DNA from: Spirochaetales bacterium
Lineage (GTDB): Bacteria; Spirochaetota; Spirochaetia; DSM-2461
Direction of reading: 5' to 3'
DNA: 45,033 nt
NCBI GenBank assembly: GCA_028533045.1
Contig: JAQQAP010000032.1
Location: forward strand, 1 to 45,033
Shown: positions 1-8,294 of the stretch, one piece after another
How positions within the stretch are numbered: position 1 is the first letter of the stretch
Layout: each line of letters opens with the position of its first letter
Notes under the pieces: generated by a model
What the model saw: the letters and a program-made list of their open reading frames with translations, nothing else
What the model was told of the DNA's origin: nothing
Database searches by the model: none
Program-made: the position numbers and the translations under genes

Positions 1-189
1 GTCGTCTACTGTAGAACTGCTGGATACGCTGGTGCTGGCGTTGAAAGAGATATTGGATTCTTCCAAAGTAAATCCGTCTTCCGCTTCAACGGTAACATAG
101 GTTGTTGTTTCTCCAAGTCCGTCACATCCGGCAAACATCAGCAGTGCTGCCAGCAGAACAAGTACAGAAAAAATTGAACTTTTCTTCAT
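1..189 (-). CDS. Putative lipoprotein, N-terminal part only (runs off the window start)
   Basis: Sixty-three codons are present and the reading frame is open to the window edge. The N-terminus is a typical lipoprotein signal: two lysines, a hydrophobic stretch of about 15 residues, then the lipobox FAGC with lipidated Cys22. The mature part starts DGLGETTTYVTVEAEDG and becomes rich in Ser and Thr near the edge. An AGGAG ribosome binding site lies upstream of the ATG at 189. It would be exported and anchored to a membrane. The function cannot be judged from this fragment, and no family is recognised. Confidence 0.7.
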   Translation of the reverse strand, partial: MKKSSIFSVLVLLAALLMFAGCDGLGETTTYVTVEAEDGFTLEESNISFNASTSVSSSSTVDD

Positions 190-486
190 GTTGTGTTCAT
201 CTCCTAAAAATAGATTGTTATTGTTGTCAGCCGGTGTGGCTGCGATCAAGAATATACTTCAATTAACAATAAAAAAACGATAAATTTTGGAAAAATAATT
301 AATAAAGGAGTGTAAATTATTTGAGCAATGTGTGGTTTTGGTGTTTGTTGTTTTTTATGTTGTTTTTTTAGAAAAATGCGGTATGTTTGGAGGTTGGTTT
401 TTCCTCGTTCTAGACAGCTCTGTGATAATCCTGTGTCCACGATGTAAATATTTGTCAACATTAAGAAAAATATATCTAGTGTTCGC
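190..486. other. AT-rich intergenic stretch, no gene recognised
   Basis: This lies between the lipoprotein start and the birA stop, and it must hold the lipoprotein promoter on the minus strand. A consensus -35 box (TTGACA) is seen on the minus strand at 458-453, but no convincing -10 stands at the right distance. No strong terminator hairpin follows birA. An open frame at 246-557 on the minus strand has low-complexity sequence, overlaps birA and is not a gene. Confidence 0.5.
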
Positions 487-1197
487 TTAACCTGTGAATT
501 CGGCGGAGTAGATTTTCTCGAGCCCTTTGGCGCTTCCAAAGAGAAGAGCCCCGTCATGGTGAAGGCCTTCGATTCGGCCTTGAACTTCCTCTTTGTTGGC
601 GGGGTCTCCCAGTAAAAGGGTCTTGTTTTCTCCCTTCCAAAGAAGGCGTTCTTCTATTTTGGATAGAGTCTTTTCCGGGGATAATGTGAGAAGTTGGTTT
701 ATATGGTTTCTTAGTGTTGTAAGGAAGGAGTCCCGGTTCACGGGACGTTTGAGAATCTGTTTGAGGGATATGGCTTTTTCTTCCAGTTCCTTGGGGAAGG
801 TGTTTTGGTTCAGGTTTATTCCCATGCCGCAGAGCCAGAATCGCCCGGCCGACTCACACAGTATTCCGCCGCACTTTTTCTCTTCCAGGTAAATATCGTT
901 GGGCCATTTAATTTTTGGGGTTAGGTTGTAGTCTTCTTCTATGCTAAGGGCGGCGGCAAGTCCCAGGATGAGCGAAAGGGGAGGGCTAAGGGGAGCTTTT
1001 TTCTTTTCCAGGATGAAGGTGCACATGAGGGCGGCCTCTTTTTCTCCTTCCCAGTTGCGTCCGGCAATTCTTCCTCGTCCGGCGCTTTGGTAAAGGGCGC
1101 AACAGATGTCACCGTGTTGGGCTTCTCCGGCTTCTATCCTTTGGCGGGCGTCATTCTGGGTGGAGTCGGTCTCCTCTTTTAGGAAAAATCGGTCCAT
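487..1197 (-). CDS. birA: Biotin-[acetyl-CoA-carboxylase] ligase, catalytic form without HTH domain
   Basis: This 236-residue enzyme makes biotinyl-AMP from biotin and ATP and transfers biotin to a lysine of carboxylase or decarboxylase carrier proteins in the cytoplasm. The biotin/ATP loop QSAGRGRIAGRNW (37-49), KWPNDIYL (97-104) and the KCGGIL motif with Lys108 are all visible. The N-terminal winged-helix domain of E. coli BirA is absent, so it should not act as a repressor. The start overlaps the end of the upstream HAD gene by 19 bases, suggesting translational coupling. The C-terminal SH3-like part (about 190-236) is short but present. The assignment is firm. Confidence 0.9.
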   Translation of the reverse strand: MDRFFLKEETDSTQNDARQRIEAGEAQHGDICCALYQSAGRGRIAGRNWEGEKEAALMCTFILEKKKAPLSPPLSLILGLAAALSIEEDYNLTPKIKWPNDIYLEEKKCGGILCESAGRFWLCGMGINLNQNTFPKELEEKAISLKQILKRPVNRDSFLTTLRNHINQLLTLSPEKTLSKIEERLLWKGENKTLLLGDPANKEEVQGRIEGLHHDGALLFGSAKGLEKIYSAEFTG

Positions 1198-1994
1198 TGG
1201 AAAAACTCCTTTAAATAGTTTACCGCTCCGTCTTCGTCTACATGTCCGGCGGTTCGTTCCGGGGGGAATAGCTCTTTTAGGGCGGGGAGGGCGTTTCCCA
1301 TGACGACCCCGTGGCCGGCTGCCTGAAGCATGGGGAGGTCGTTGAATCCGTCTCCCAGGGCCAGGGCTTCGTCGGTGCTGCTACCCAGGAGTGACATAAC
1401 TTCCGCCACAGCCCGTCCCTTGTCTACATTCTTATTGACGATTTCCAGGTATCGGGGGTTGGAGAAGAAGACGTTGATTCGGTCGCCGCAAACGGAGCGG
1501 ATCTCTTCCTGTACGGGAATTAGGTCTTCGTGATCTCCAATGATGAGGCATTTCATAAGGTTAAGGGAGTCAAAGTCATCATAATTAATCACCTTGCCCT
1601 TTAAGAGTATATGAACGGCATACTCCCGGGCTTCGGCTCTCTCCTTTTCATAGATGAGATTCCCGTCGCGATAGGCCAGGATATGAAAGTCCCCTTTACG
1701 GGCAATATCTATAACTTTTCGAGCCTCTTCGTCGGGAACGGCGTGGCTGGCCATAATCGATCCGTCCTTGCCGTTGGAGATCATGGCCCCGTTGTAGCTG
1801 ATAACCGGGCTGTGAATACCCAATTCTTCCTTAATAGGCAAAAGGGCCTCGTAACTTCTGCCGGTGGAGATGATGGTCTCTATTCCTTCTGTTTCCAGGC
1901 GGCGGATAAGGCGGATGACAGCGGGCGAAACGGTATGGTCCGTACGGATAAGGGTGCCGTCCAGGTCAAAAAAACAGGCGCGAATCTTTTTCAT
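1179..1994 (-). CDS. Cof-type HAD-superfamily hydrolase
   Basis: The protein has 271 residues and is probably a cytoplasmic sugar- or cofactor-phosphate phosphatase. HAD motif I is FFDLDGTLIRTD (9-20), with the nucleophile and acid/base aspartates. Motif II is the STGRS region near residue 43. Motif IV is GDGFNDLPML with the typical MGNA close behind. The C2-type cap between them places it in the Cof (HAD-IIB) group. The substrate cannot be told from sequence. It lies 15 bases after the oxidoreductase gene and overlaps birA, so the three are probably one transcript. Confidence 0.85.
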   Translation of the reverse strand: MKKIRACFFDLDGTLIRTDHTVSPAVIRLIRRLETEGIETIISTGRSYEALLPIKEELGIHSPVISYNGAMISNGKDGSIMASHAVPDEEARKVIDIARKGDFHILAYRDGNLIYEKERAEAREYAVHILLKGKVINYDDFDSLNLMKCLIIGDHEDLIPVQEEIRSVCGDRINVFFSNPRYLEIVNKNVDKGRAVAEVMSLLGSSTDEALALGDGFNDLPMLQAAGHGVVMGNALPALKELFPPERTAGHVDEDGAVNYLKEFFQWTDFS

Positions 1995-2009
1995 GCCCCC
2001 ATGGTAATC

Positions 2010-3257
2010 CTATTGGAGGGAAATATCCAGTGTCTTGCCTTTTCGCGCCCAGGGGAGCCCCGCTTCGTAGTAGCCGATTCCTCCTTGGTCGAACATATCC
2101 TTCATGGTGTGATCTATTCCCTTTATAACGGTATTAATGTCGTTGTCCGAGTATTGCAGGTTGGTACTGTATTCCAGGTAGGGATCTTCGGTGACTTTAT
2201 TGTGGCTCTTCGCCTCTTCCGGAATGTCCCAAATGCCGCCAGTAGCCTTATAAAGATGGTTGATGCAGACCGTATGCTGGTAGGCGTTGCCGATGTGGCA
2301 GAGGGGAGGCCGATTTTCCTGTATCGCCTTAAGGGTGTCCTCAAAGACTGATGTGAAGAGGGGGCTCTCTCCGTTATCGAAGGCTTCAATCAGCTTGTCC
2401 TCTTTATTATACACTCTGGTCGCCCCATCCTTCATGGTCCAGCAGATTCTTCCCTGTTCCAGGAGGCATTCCATGTGAGGGCCGTCTACCTCTTCCGTGG
2501 CATGGGTGACGGCGAAGCTTAGGGTGACTCCTTCTGCGGTGGTGCATTTAATATATTGGGTGTCCGCCGACTCTATATCCTGGGCGTGATAATTTTCTCC
2601 GTACAGAGTGAGGGGGAGGGCCGATTCGTAACGGCTGGGACCGGCCAGGTAAAGGAGGTTTTGCAGGTAATGGGCGTTGGCGTTCTGAATGGGGGAGTCG
2701 AATATAAAGTCCTCTCCGTCCTTCAGGCAGCCGGCCCAGCGATTTCTATTGTAATAGATGCTGGTCCTTTTCCAGCGGGATGTGGCCTTGAGGGAAATCA
2801 GCTTGCCCAGAGACTGATCTATGATGATCTCCTTGATTTTCTGAATGGAGGGGCAGAACATATACTGGAAACCGATCGCCAGACTCTTTCCCGACTCCTC
2901 TTGAGCCGCTTTCATGGCCAGGGCGTCCTCTATGGTCCCGGCGGCAGGTTTTTCACAAAGAACGTTTTTTCCCGCCTTGAGGCTGATTTCCGAATAGCTA
3001 CGATGGGAAGGTATGCCGGAAGGGATGGCCACAAGGCCGATTTTCTCCTTTTCCTTTGAAAGAAGATCTTCCAGAGTCGGATAGATGCGAAGGTTGGGCC
3101 AATCGTTTTTTAGCTCCTTTAGGGCTGTTTCATATTTTTGCGGATTACGGATTACAGCCGCTTCCAGTGTGCATAGTTTTTTTTGAGCGCATTCTTTGAT
3201 AGACGCCAGGTGATTAAGGGCAAATCCGCCTATTCCTATTATCCCGATTCCTGTCAT
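2010..3257 (-). CDS. Gfo/Idh/MocA-family NAD(P)-dependent oxidoreductase
   Basis: The protein has 415 residues. It opens with a Rossmann nucleotide-binding motif (GIGIIGIGGFALNH, residues 3-16), and the family's EKP motif follows in NVLCEKPAAGTIEDA at about residue 100, where the lysine normally takes part in catalysis. The C-terminal half is the usual dimerising beta-sheet domain. Such enzymes oxidise or reduce sugars, inositols and uronates; the substrate here is unknown. It is divergent from the IclR gene of the polysaccharide locus and has a palindromic operator-like site in its leader, so a role in the same carbohydrate pathway is likely but inferred. Confidence 0.85.
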   Translation of the reverse strand: MTGIGIIGIGGFALNHLASIKECAQKKLCTLEAAVIRNPQKYETALKELKNDWPNLRIYPTLEDLLSKEKEKIGLVAIPSGIPSHRSYSEISLKAGKNVLCEKPAAGTIEDALAMKAAQEESGKSLAIGFQYMFCPSIQKIKEIIIDQSLGKLISLKATSRWKRTSIYYNRNRWAGCLKDGEDFIFDSPIQNANAHYLQNLLYLAGPSRYESALPLTLYGENYHAQDIESADTQYIKCTTAEGVTLSFAVTHATEEVDGPHMECLLEQGRICWTMKDGATRVYNKEDKLIEAFDNGESPLFTSVFEDTLKAIQENRPPLCHIGNAYQHTVCINHLYKATGGIWDIPEEAKSHNKVTEDPYLEYSTNLQYSDNDINTVIKGIDHTMKDMFDQGGIGYYEAGLPWARKGKTLDISLQ

Positions 3258-3275
3258 AAAGGTTCCTTCCTAATT

Positions 3276-3298
3276 TATACAATATGGTGAATTGTATA
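3276..3298. promoter_or_regulatory. 23-bp inverted repeat, candidate operator of the oxidoreductase gene
   Basis: TATACAAT, 7 bases, ATTGTATA: perfect 8-bp arms. It sits between the predicted transcription start of the minus-strand oxidoreductase gene (about 3309) and its ATG at 3257, where a bound repressor would block transcription. The divergent IclR-family protein is the obvious candidate binder, but this is inferred from position only. Confidence 0.5.
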
Positions 3299-3315
3299 GG
3301 TAAAATCTACATACA

Positions 3316-3344
3316 AGTTTAAAGTTTTATTGGAATTCTGTCAA
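3316..3344 (-). promoter_or_regulatory. Sigma70-type promoter for oxidoreductase-HAD-birA
   Basis: On the minus strand a full consensus -35 TTGACA (3344-3339) is separated by 17 bases from TAAACT (3321-3316). The predicted start near 3309 gives a leader of about 50 bases containing the 3276-3298 inverted repeat. No other promoter is seen before birA. Confidence 0.5.
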
Positions 3345-3537
3345 ATAGTTGCATGCAATAAAATAGTGTTAAAAATGAGTGAAAAAAGAGCGAAATTCGC
3401 TGGATTAAATTTTTGAAATAGGATAGTGTTTCAACGGTGTTTTTTGGAAGGATTTTATTTGTTCAATGATCTTCTGTAAGTTTTAAAATGTTTAAATCAT
3501 TGCAGGAAGGGGAAATAAAAAAATCTGTAAAAACTAT

Positions 3538-3566
3538 TTGCATATACGTAATACTTACGGTATAAT
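3538..3566 (+). promoter_or_regulatory. Strong promoter of the IclR gene with palindrome in its spacer
   Basis: TTGCAT (3538-3543), a 17-base spacer and a perfect TATAAT (3561-3566). The spacer holds CGTAA-TAC-TTACG (3547-3559), a 13-bp palindrome placed so that a repressor would cover the polymerase site, as expected for autoregulation. Transcription should start near 3573, after the ATG at 3570. This argues that translation begins at the ATG at 3582 from a leader of only about 9 bases without a clear ribosome binding site. The rest of 3345-3537 is AT-rich and shows only a 10-bp palindrome, TTGCATGCAA, at 3349-3358. Confidence 0.6.
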
Positions 3567-3581
3567 GTAATGGTTGTGAAA

Positions 3582-4325
3582 ATGAGTCGAACCGCCGTTA
3601 GGACAATACATATTCTTGAATTGATTGCCCGTGAGTCCAAAGGGCTGACTCTTTCAGAAATATCTCAGGAACTTGAGATTCCAATCACCAGTGTGAACGA
3701 CATCGTTAAGGCTCTCAGAGAGACCGAAATGATTGAGTTGATTGATGAGCGAAGCAAGGTTTACGGGATTGGTGTAAAAGCCTATTCTATCGGGAATGCT
3801 TTCATTGTGAATACCTCGCTTATAGATAAGACTAAAAGTGTTATCGAAGAGCTGGGGCGCACAACCGGTAAAACCGTCTTTCTGGGGAAAGAGGTAAGCG
3901 GTCGTATTACCTATATATATAAATACGAACCGGAAAATCCTCTGGTAGCAACATGCTCTATTGGAAGCCGAACCAGTTTGCACTGTACTTCTCTCGGGAA
4001 ATGCATCATGGCTCATAAGCCTGAATTGCTTGCCAGTCTGGAAGGAAAGGAACTCAAGGGACGAACGGCATGGTCTATTACGGATTACGCCGAACTTGTC
4101 AAGGATGTTAAACTCGTAGGAGAGCGGGGTTACGCCATTGATGACAGGGAGCAGAATGATCACCTTTTATGTATCGGTGCTCCCATATTTGACAGCCATG
4201 GTGATGTTATCGCCGCTGTTAGTATTAGCGGCCTCTATTCCGAAGAGGTTGATTGTGATAAAGAAGGTCGCATGGTAAAAGACGCGGCCTTAAGGATATC
4301 GGCCCGGTTGGGCTATAAGGGTTAG
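3582..4325 (+). CDS. IclR-family transcriptional regulator
   Basis: The protein has 247 residues from the ATG at 3582; four extra codons to 3570 are unlikely because the promoter -10 box ends at 3566. The N-terminal winged helix (RTIHILELIARESKGLTLSE..., about 4-65) is typical of IclR, and the C-terminal effector domain contains the signature-like region LHCTSLGKCIMA (about 140). Family members such as KdgR control pectin, alginate and aromatic degradation and bind small acids, including keto-deoxy-uronates. As the first gene of the lyase and transporter locus, it is probably the local regulator, sensing a product such as KDG; the ligand is inferred. It is probably autoregulated. Confidence 0.85.
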   Translation: MSRTAVRTIHILELIARESKGLTLSEISQELEIPITSVNDIVKALRETEMIELIDERSKVYGIGVKAYSIGNAFIVNTSLIDKTKSVIEELGRTTGKTVFLGKEVSGRITYIYKYEPENPLVATCSIGSRTSLHCTSLGKCIMAHKPELLASLEGKELKGRTAWSITDYAELVKDVKLVGERGYAIDDREQNDHLLCIGAPIFDSHGDVIAAVSISGLYSEEVDCDKEGRMVKDAALRISARLGYKG

Positions 4326-4368
4326 CCGTTACGGGTAATATTTCCGTAACGGTTTCGCAAATGCGAAA
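4326..4368 (+). promoter_or_regulatory. Tandem hairpin and palindrome between IclR and lyase genes
   Basis: Directly after the iclR stop, CCGTTACGG (4326-4334) pairs perfectly with CCGTAACGG (4344-4352) over a 9-base loop. Immediately behind stands the 16-bp palindrome TTTCGCAAATGCGAAA (4353-4368), ending 12 bases before the lyase ATG. No long T-run follows, so a simple terminator is unlikely. It could be an operator, an attenuator-like structure or an mRNA processing site that sets the ratio of regulator to enzymes. No separate promoter is visible in this gap. Confidence 0.45.
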
Positions 4369-4380
4369 TGGGAATTGTTT

Positions 4381-6366
4381 ATGAGTGATTACGTTTTTAT
4401 AGAAAAAGATATTGATCAGCTTAAAAGTGAATTGAACGGAAAGAGCCGTTTTCTTTACGATAGACTGATTAAGCATTGTGAATCTTACTTTTCGGTTGAG
4501 CTTCCCGATGAACATCCTCCCAAGAGTACTACATATATGGGTATCGCCATTGCTAACTTGGCTCTGGCTGCCCTTGTAACCGATGATGACAAGTATGTTA
4601 ATGAGGCCGTACGCTGGATGACAGCTGTAACTTCCTATCCTCATTGGGGTAATGCTCATCTGGTTGATGTTGACCTTTCTGCTGCCTGGATTCTTTTTGG
4701 TCTGGGAATCGGATATGACTGGTTGCGCGACTCTTTGGCTGAGGATTTTAAAGCTGAAGTCAAGGCTAAGTTGATTCTTCAGGGAACCCGAATGTATGAT
4801 TTTAAGAAGAATACGGAAGGTTCCGGTTGGTCTACCAATTACTGGCAGAACCACAACTGGATAAATATGTGCGGCCTGGCCTGTGTCGGTTACGCTCTTG
4901 TTAAAGAAGATGAATCATTCAAGTCGTGGACCGAAGAGGCCCGGACAAACTTTGATTTTGTATATTCTGTCATGCCCGAAGACGGCAGTGACTATGAAGG
5001 TGTTGTTTATTGGCGTTACGGAGCTATGTGGCTTTTCGTTTATGCCCACCTGGTAAAAGAACGGGAAGGAATTGATTATTTTTCTTCCTGTGGTTTCCTG
5101 GAAAACACTTTTTCCTATAGACTGTATCAGGCAGCGCCGAATCTGGAAGAACAGATTAACTTTGGCGATGCCCACGATAGAAGAAGCGGACATTCTACGG
5201 CTATTTATTATAAGACAGCTGCCGCTTACCAGAATCCCTATGCTCAGAAAATGGGGAACCTTGTGGTAAATGAATTTCTTGAAAGAGAAGCAGAAGGTTC
5301 CAAAGTAAAACCGGGTATTCTTCCCGAAGTTTTCTTTGAAATCATGTTTTTTGATCCCGAACTGAAAGAAAAAGAGTTCGACGATCTTCCTACTGCCAAA
5401 TTCTTTGATGATCTGGGGCTTTTTGTTCATCGTTCATCCTGGGAGAGAGACAGTACTCAGCTTTCCTTTAAATGTTCTGTCCCCGGTGGTAAGAAACAGT
5501 GGGACTGGCTTTGGAAGCTAAAAAATGAGAAAGACTATAACTGTTTTGGTCTTTCCCATCAGCATCCCGACAACAACTCCTTTATTATTAACAGTGAAGG
5601 GGAGTTCTTTTCCATAGATGACGGATACAATAGAAGTGTAAAAGCTTCCGATCACAATGTAGTGCTTGTTGACGGCAAGGGCTACTTTGAGGAAGGTCAG
5701 AATAATATCTGGAAAAACTATACCCCCGAGATGAAGCCTGATTTTAAGGTTTGCGATTTGGGTGATGATTATTTCTATCTTTCCGCCGATACAGCTGCCG
5801 TATATGATCCTTCTTTAAAGCTTGATAAGTTTACCAGAACCGTTCTTAACTCCGGTAAGGGTTTCTATGTTCTTTTTGATGAGCTGGACAGCAGTGAAGA
5901 GCATATCTATAGTTGGCAGATGTATTCCGATGTTTTCCCCAAGGTGGACGGAGCGCTTTGCGCCTATGAAATCAACGGAAAGAAAATGGAACTATATTCC
6001 TTTGCAGATAAAGAAGTTGAGTTGACAACCCATACCAATACGGTAAGAGCGGTTATGACTACTCAGGAACCGGATAAGTTTACAGAAACCAACATGAGAG
6101 GTGTTCTTGTAAGCAATAAGGAAGCAGCGAAGAGTTTGCGTTTCGCCACCATTCTTTTACCCCGTCCCGATGATTTTACCGGACGCGTGGTAGAAAAAAT
6201 TGAAGCGGACGGTGTATTCGGTGTTTCCGTGCAGTACGGTTCTGTGAAAGAAGTATTCCTGCAGCTTCCCAAGGGGGAAGGGGAATATGAAGGTGAAAAG
6301 GTCAAAGGCAATTTTGGTATTTTGTCTTTTAATGACGGGAAAATTGTTCGGAAAATCGAACTATAA
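4381..6366 (+). CDS. Heparinase II/III-family lyase, cytoplasmic
   Basis: The protein has 661 residues and fits the (alpha/alpha) toroid plus beta-sandwich fold of the heparinase II/III superfamily (families such as PL12, 15, 17 and 21). It has no signal peptide, so it should act inside the cell on imported oligosaccharides, splitting the glycosidic bond next to a uronic acid by beta-elimination. Candidate catalytic residues are Asn157-His158 (WQNHNW), Tyr205 or Tyr210 (GSDYEGVVYW) and His393/His395 (SHQHPDNNS). The start at the ATG, with GGGA seven bases upstream, is preferred over a TTG two codons earlier. The sugar specificity (alginate, glycosaminoglycan or other) cannot be read from sequence. 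Confidence 0.8.
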   Translation: MSDYVFIEKDIDQLKSELNGKSRFLYDRLIKHCESYFSVELPDEHPPKSTTYMGIAIANLALAALVTDDDKYVNEAVRWMTAVTSYPHWGNAHLVDVDLSAAWILFGLGIGYDWLRDSLAEDFKAEVKAKLILQGTRMYDFKKNTEGSGWSTNYWQNHNWINMCGLACVGYALVKEDESFKSWTEEARTNFDFVYSVMPEDGSDYEGVVYWRYGAMWLFVYAHLVKEREGIDYFSSCGFLENTFSYRLYQAAPNLEEQINFGDAHDRRSGHSTAIYYKTAAAYQNPYAQKMGNLVVNEFLEREAEGSKVKPGILPEVFFEIMFFDPELKEKEFDDLPTAKFFDDLGLFVHRSSWERDSTQLSFKCSVPGGKKQWDWLWKLKNEKDYNCFGLSHQHPDNNSFIINSEGEFFSIDDGYNRSVKASDHNVVLVDGKGYFEEGQNNIWKNYTPEMKPDFKVCDLGDDYFYLSADTAAVYDPSLKLDKFTRTVLNSGKGFYVLFDELDSSEEHIYSWQMYSDVFPKVDGALCAYEINGKKMELYSFADKEVELTTHTNTVRAVMTTQEPDKFTETNMRGVLVSNKEAAKSLRFATILLPRPDDFTGRVVEKIEADGVFGVSVQYGSVKEVFLQLPKGEGEYEGEKVKGNFGILSFNDGKIVRKIEL

Positions 6367-6404
6367 AATACATTGCTTACCGGTTTAGCCGGGGAGGTTG
6401 ATTT

Positions 6405-7364
6405 GTGAATAAAAAAGAGTTGTCCCAGTTGAAGCTGGTCAAGTATCTTAGGACTATTAAGGGAGATTGGCGTCTATATACCCTGCTTATACCTATTATT
6501 CTTTGGTATGTGCTTTGGATGTATAAGCCCATGGCTGGTCTTTTAATAGCTTTTAAGAACTACAAGCCGAACCTTGGGGTTATGGGTAGTGACTGGATTG
6601 GATTTACCAACTTCAAGTCTCTGCTTGCCGGACCTTATGCTACTCAGTTTTGGAGAGCATTTAGAAGTACATTCCTTGTTAGTATCTACGGCTTGATCTT
6701 CGGATTCCCCGTACCCATTATACTGGCACTGCTTTTTAGTGAAATATCCAATAAGGTTTATCGGAATGTTATGCAGACTTTTACCTATCTGCCCCACTTC
6801 CTTTCGGAAGTAACCATTACCGGTCTTGTTCTTACCCTGTTTTACAGTGGTGAGGTAAATACCGGGGTTCTGGCTAACCTTATTTATACTTTGGGCATTG
6901 TTCCCGAAGGTGTAAAAGTATTTCAGACAGCCGATTATTTCCGGCCTCTCTATATCATCACTGGTATGTGGAAGGAATCCGGTTATAGTTCTATCGTATA
7001 TTTTGCTTCTATTATGGGTATTTCACCTGTTCTTTACGAAGCGATCAAGGTTTCCGGTGGTAATAAGCTCCAGGAAATCCGATACGTAACTTTCCCCGGT
7101 ATGGCTCCTACGCTGATCATTATGATCATTCTGAGAATCGGACGTATGCTTTCCATCGGTTACGAAAGAATTATTCTTTTGTACAATGAAAACACCTATG
7201 AAACGGCCGACGTTCTTTCCAGTTTTGTATTCCGAATCGGTCTGGAGGGAGGCTACTCGGCTCTTGGTGCCTCGGCGGGTATGTTTAACGCCCTTATCGC
7301 TTTTGCTCTGGTAATGGGGGCAAACTTTATCAGCCGACAAGTTTCGGAAACTTCTCTGTGGTAG
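6405..7364 (+). CDS. Sugar ABC transporter permease (LplB/YteP type)
   Basis: The protein has 319 residues and is an inner-membrane permease with about six helices. The loop contacting the ATPase (EAIKVSGGNKLQEIRYVTFPGM) is the EAA motif of the MalF group. The long N-terminus followed by WYVLWMYKPMAGLLIAFKNY is typical of LplB/YteP, which import complex oligosaccharides such as rhamnogalacturonan fragments. It starts at GTG with a strong GGGGAGG site seven bases upstream and lies 38 bases after the lyase gene. It should pair with the next gene product. Confidence 0.9.
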   Translation: MNKKELSQLKLVKYLRTIKGDWRLYTLLIPIILWYVLWMYKPMAGLLIAFKNYKPNLGVMGSDWIGFTNFKSLLAGPYATQFWRAFRSTFLVSIYGLIFGFPVPIILALLFSEISNKVYRNVMQTFTYLPHFLSEVTITGLVLTLFYSGEVNTGVLANLIYTLGIVPEGVKVFQTADYFRPLYIITGMWKESGYSSIVYFASIMGISPVLYEAIKVSGGNKLQEIRYVTFPGMAPTLIIMIILRIGRMLSIGYERIILLYNENTYETADVLSSFVFRIGLEGGYSALGASAGMFNALIAFALVMGANFISRQVSETSLW

Positions 7365-7370
7365 GAAAAA

Positions 7371-8240
7371 ATGAATATTGATAGATTAAATAGAAGTGAA
7401 ATTATATTTAAAGCGTTTTCTTATGCTTTTATTACAGTATTTGCCCTCGCGGCCTTGTATCCTGTAGTTTACGGTATCTCCGCTTCCATGAGTGGAAAGG
7501 CCGAATACGAGACTGGTAAGGTTATCCTTATTCCTCGTGGTCTCAACTTTCAGGTATATAAACTGATTTACAACGATAAGGGATTCTGGATCTCTTATAT
7601 CAACACTCTGTTCTATACCGTTTTCGGTACTACCTGGAGTATGTTTGTTTCCGTAACAGGTGCATACGCCCTTACCAAGAACAGACTTCTGTTCAGAAAG
7701 CAGTTGAACCTTTTCGTTGTATTTACCATGTGGTTTAATGCTGGTATTATTCCCATGTACTTGAACTATGTTAACATGCATGTAAATAACCGCTGGGGTA
7801 TTGTTGTTGCCTTCGGTGTACAGGCTTATAACATTATTCTTCTGCGAAACTTCTTTAGCGCCATCCCCGGCGAAATTGAAGAAGCGGCCTTGGTTGACGG
7901 TGTAAACGAGTTTCAGATGCTCGGTCAGATTTTTATGCCCATGTCCAAAGCTGCCCTCGCGACAGTAACGCTGTTTTATGCTACTACCCGATGGAACGGA
8001 TATTTCTGGGCTCGAATCCTTCTGACCGATCCCATGGAACTTCCCCTTCAGGTATACATGAGAATTCTTGTGGAGAACTATCAGGCTATGATCGACGATA
8101 TGGGAGACTTGCTGCCTTACGCTGCCGACTCTTACGTTTATGCTATCCTGGTTTGTTCTATCGTCCCGGTACTTATTATCTATCCCTATATCCAGAAATA
8201 CTTTGCGAAAGGTGTTAACATGGGTGGTGTTAAAGGATAG
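7371..8240 (+). CDS. Sugar ABC transporter permease (LplC/YtcP type)
   Basis: This is a 289-residue MalG-like partner of the preceding permease, six bases downstream, with AGGA five bases before its ATG. It has about six transmembrane helices. The EAA loop is EIEEAALVDGVNEFQMLGQIFMPMSKAAL, and the C-terminus (YPYIQKYFAKGVNMGGVKG) is the usual ending of YtcP/LplC proteins. The first cytoplasmic residues, NRSEIIFKAFSYAFI, also match this group. Together with the neighbouring permease it forms the channel of an oligosaccharide importer. Confidence 0.9.
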   Translation: MNIDRLNRSEIIFKAFSYAFITVFALAALYPVVYGISASMSGKAEYETGKVILIPRGLNFQVYKLIYNDKGFWISYINTLFYTVFGTTWSMFVSVTGAYALTKNRLLFRKQLNLFVVFTMWFNAGIIPMYLNYVNMHVNNRWGIVVAFGVQAYNIILLRNFFSAIPGEIEEAALVDGVNEFQMLGQIFMPMSKAALATVTLFYATTRWNGYFWARILLTDPMELPLQVYMRILVENYQAMIDDMGDLLPYAADSYVYAILVCSIVPVLIIYPYIQKYFAKGVNMGGVKG

Positions 8241-8294
8241 AGGATATCTTTGGATTATGCGGCTCTTAGAGTCGTAAAAATATTGGAGGATTAA

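Noticed and set aside
246..557. A 103-codon frame on the minus strand over the lipoprotein-birA gap
   Set aside because: It runs into birA in another frame, is low-complexity (KKQHKKQQTPKP) and has no ribosome site.
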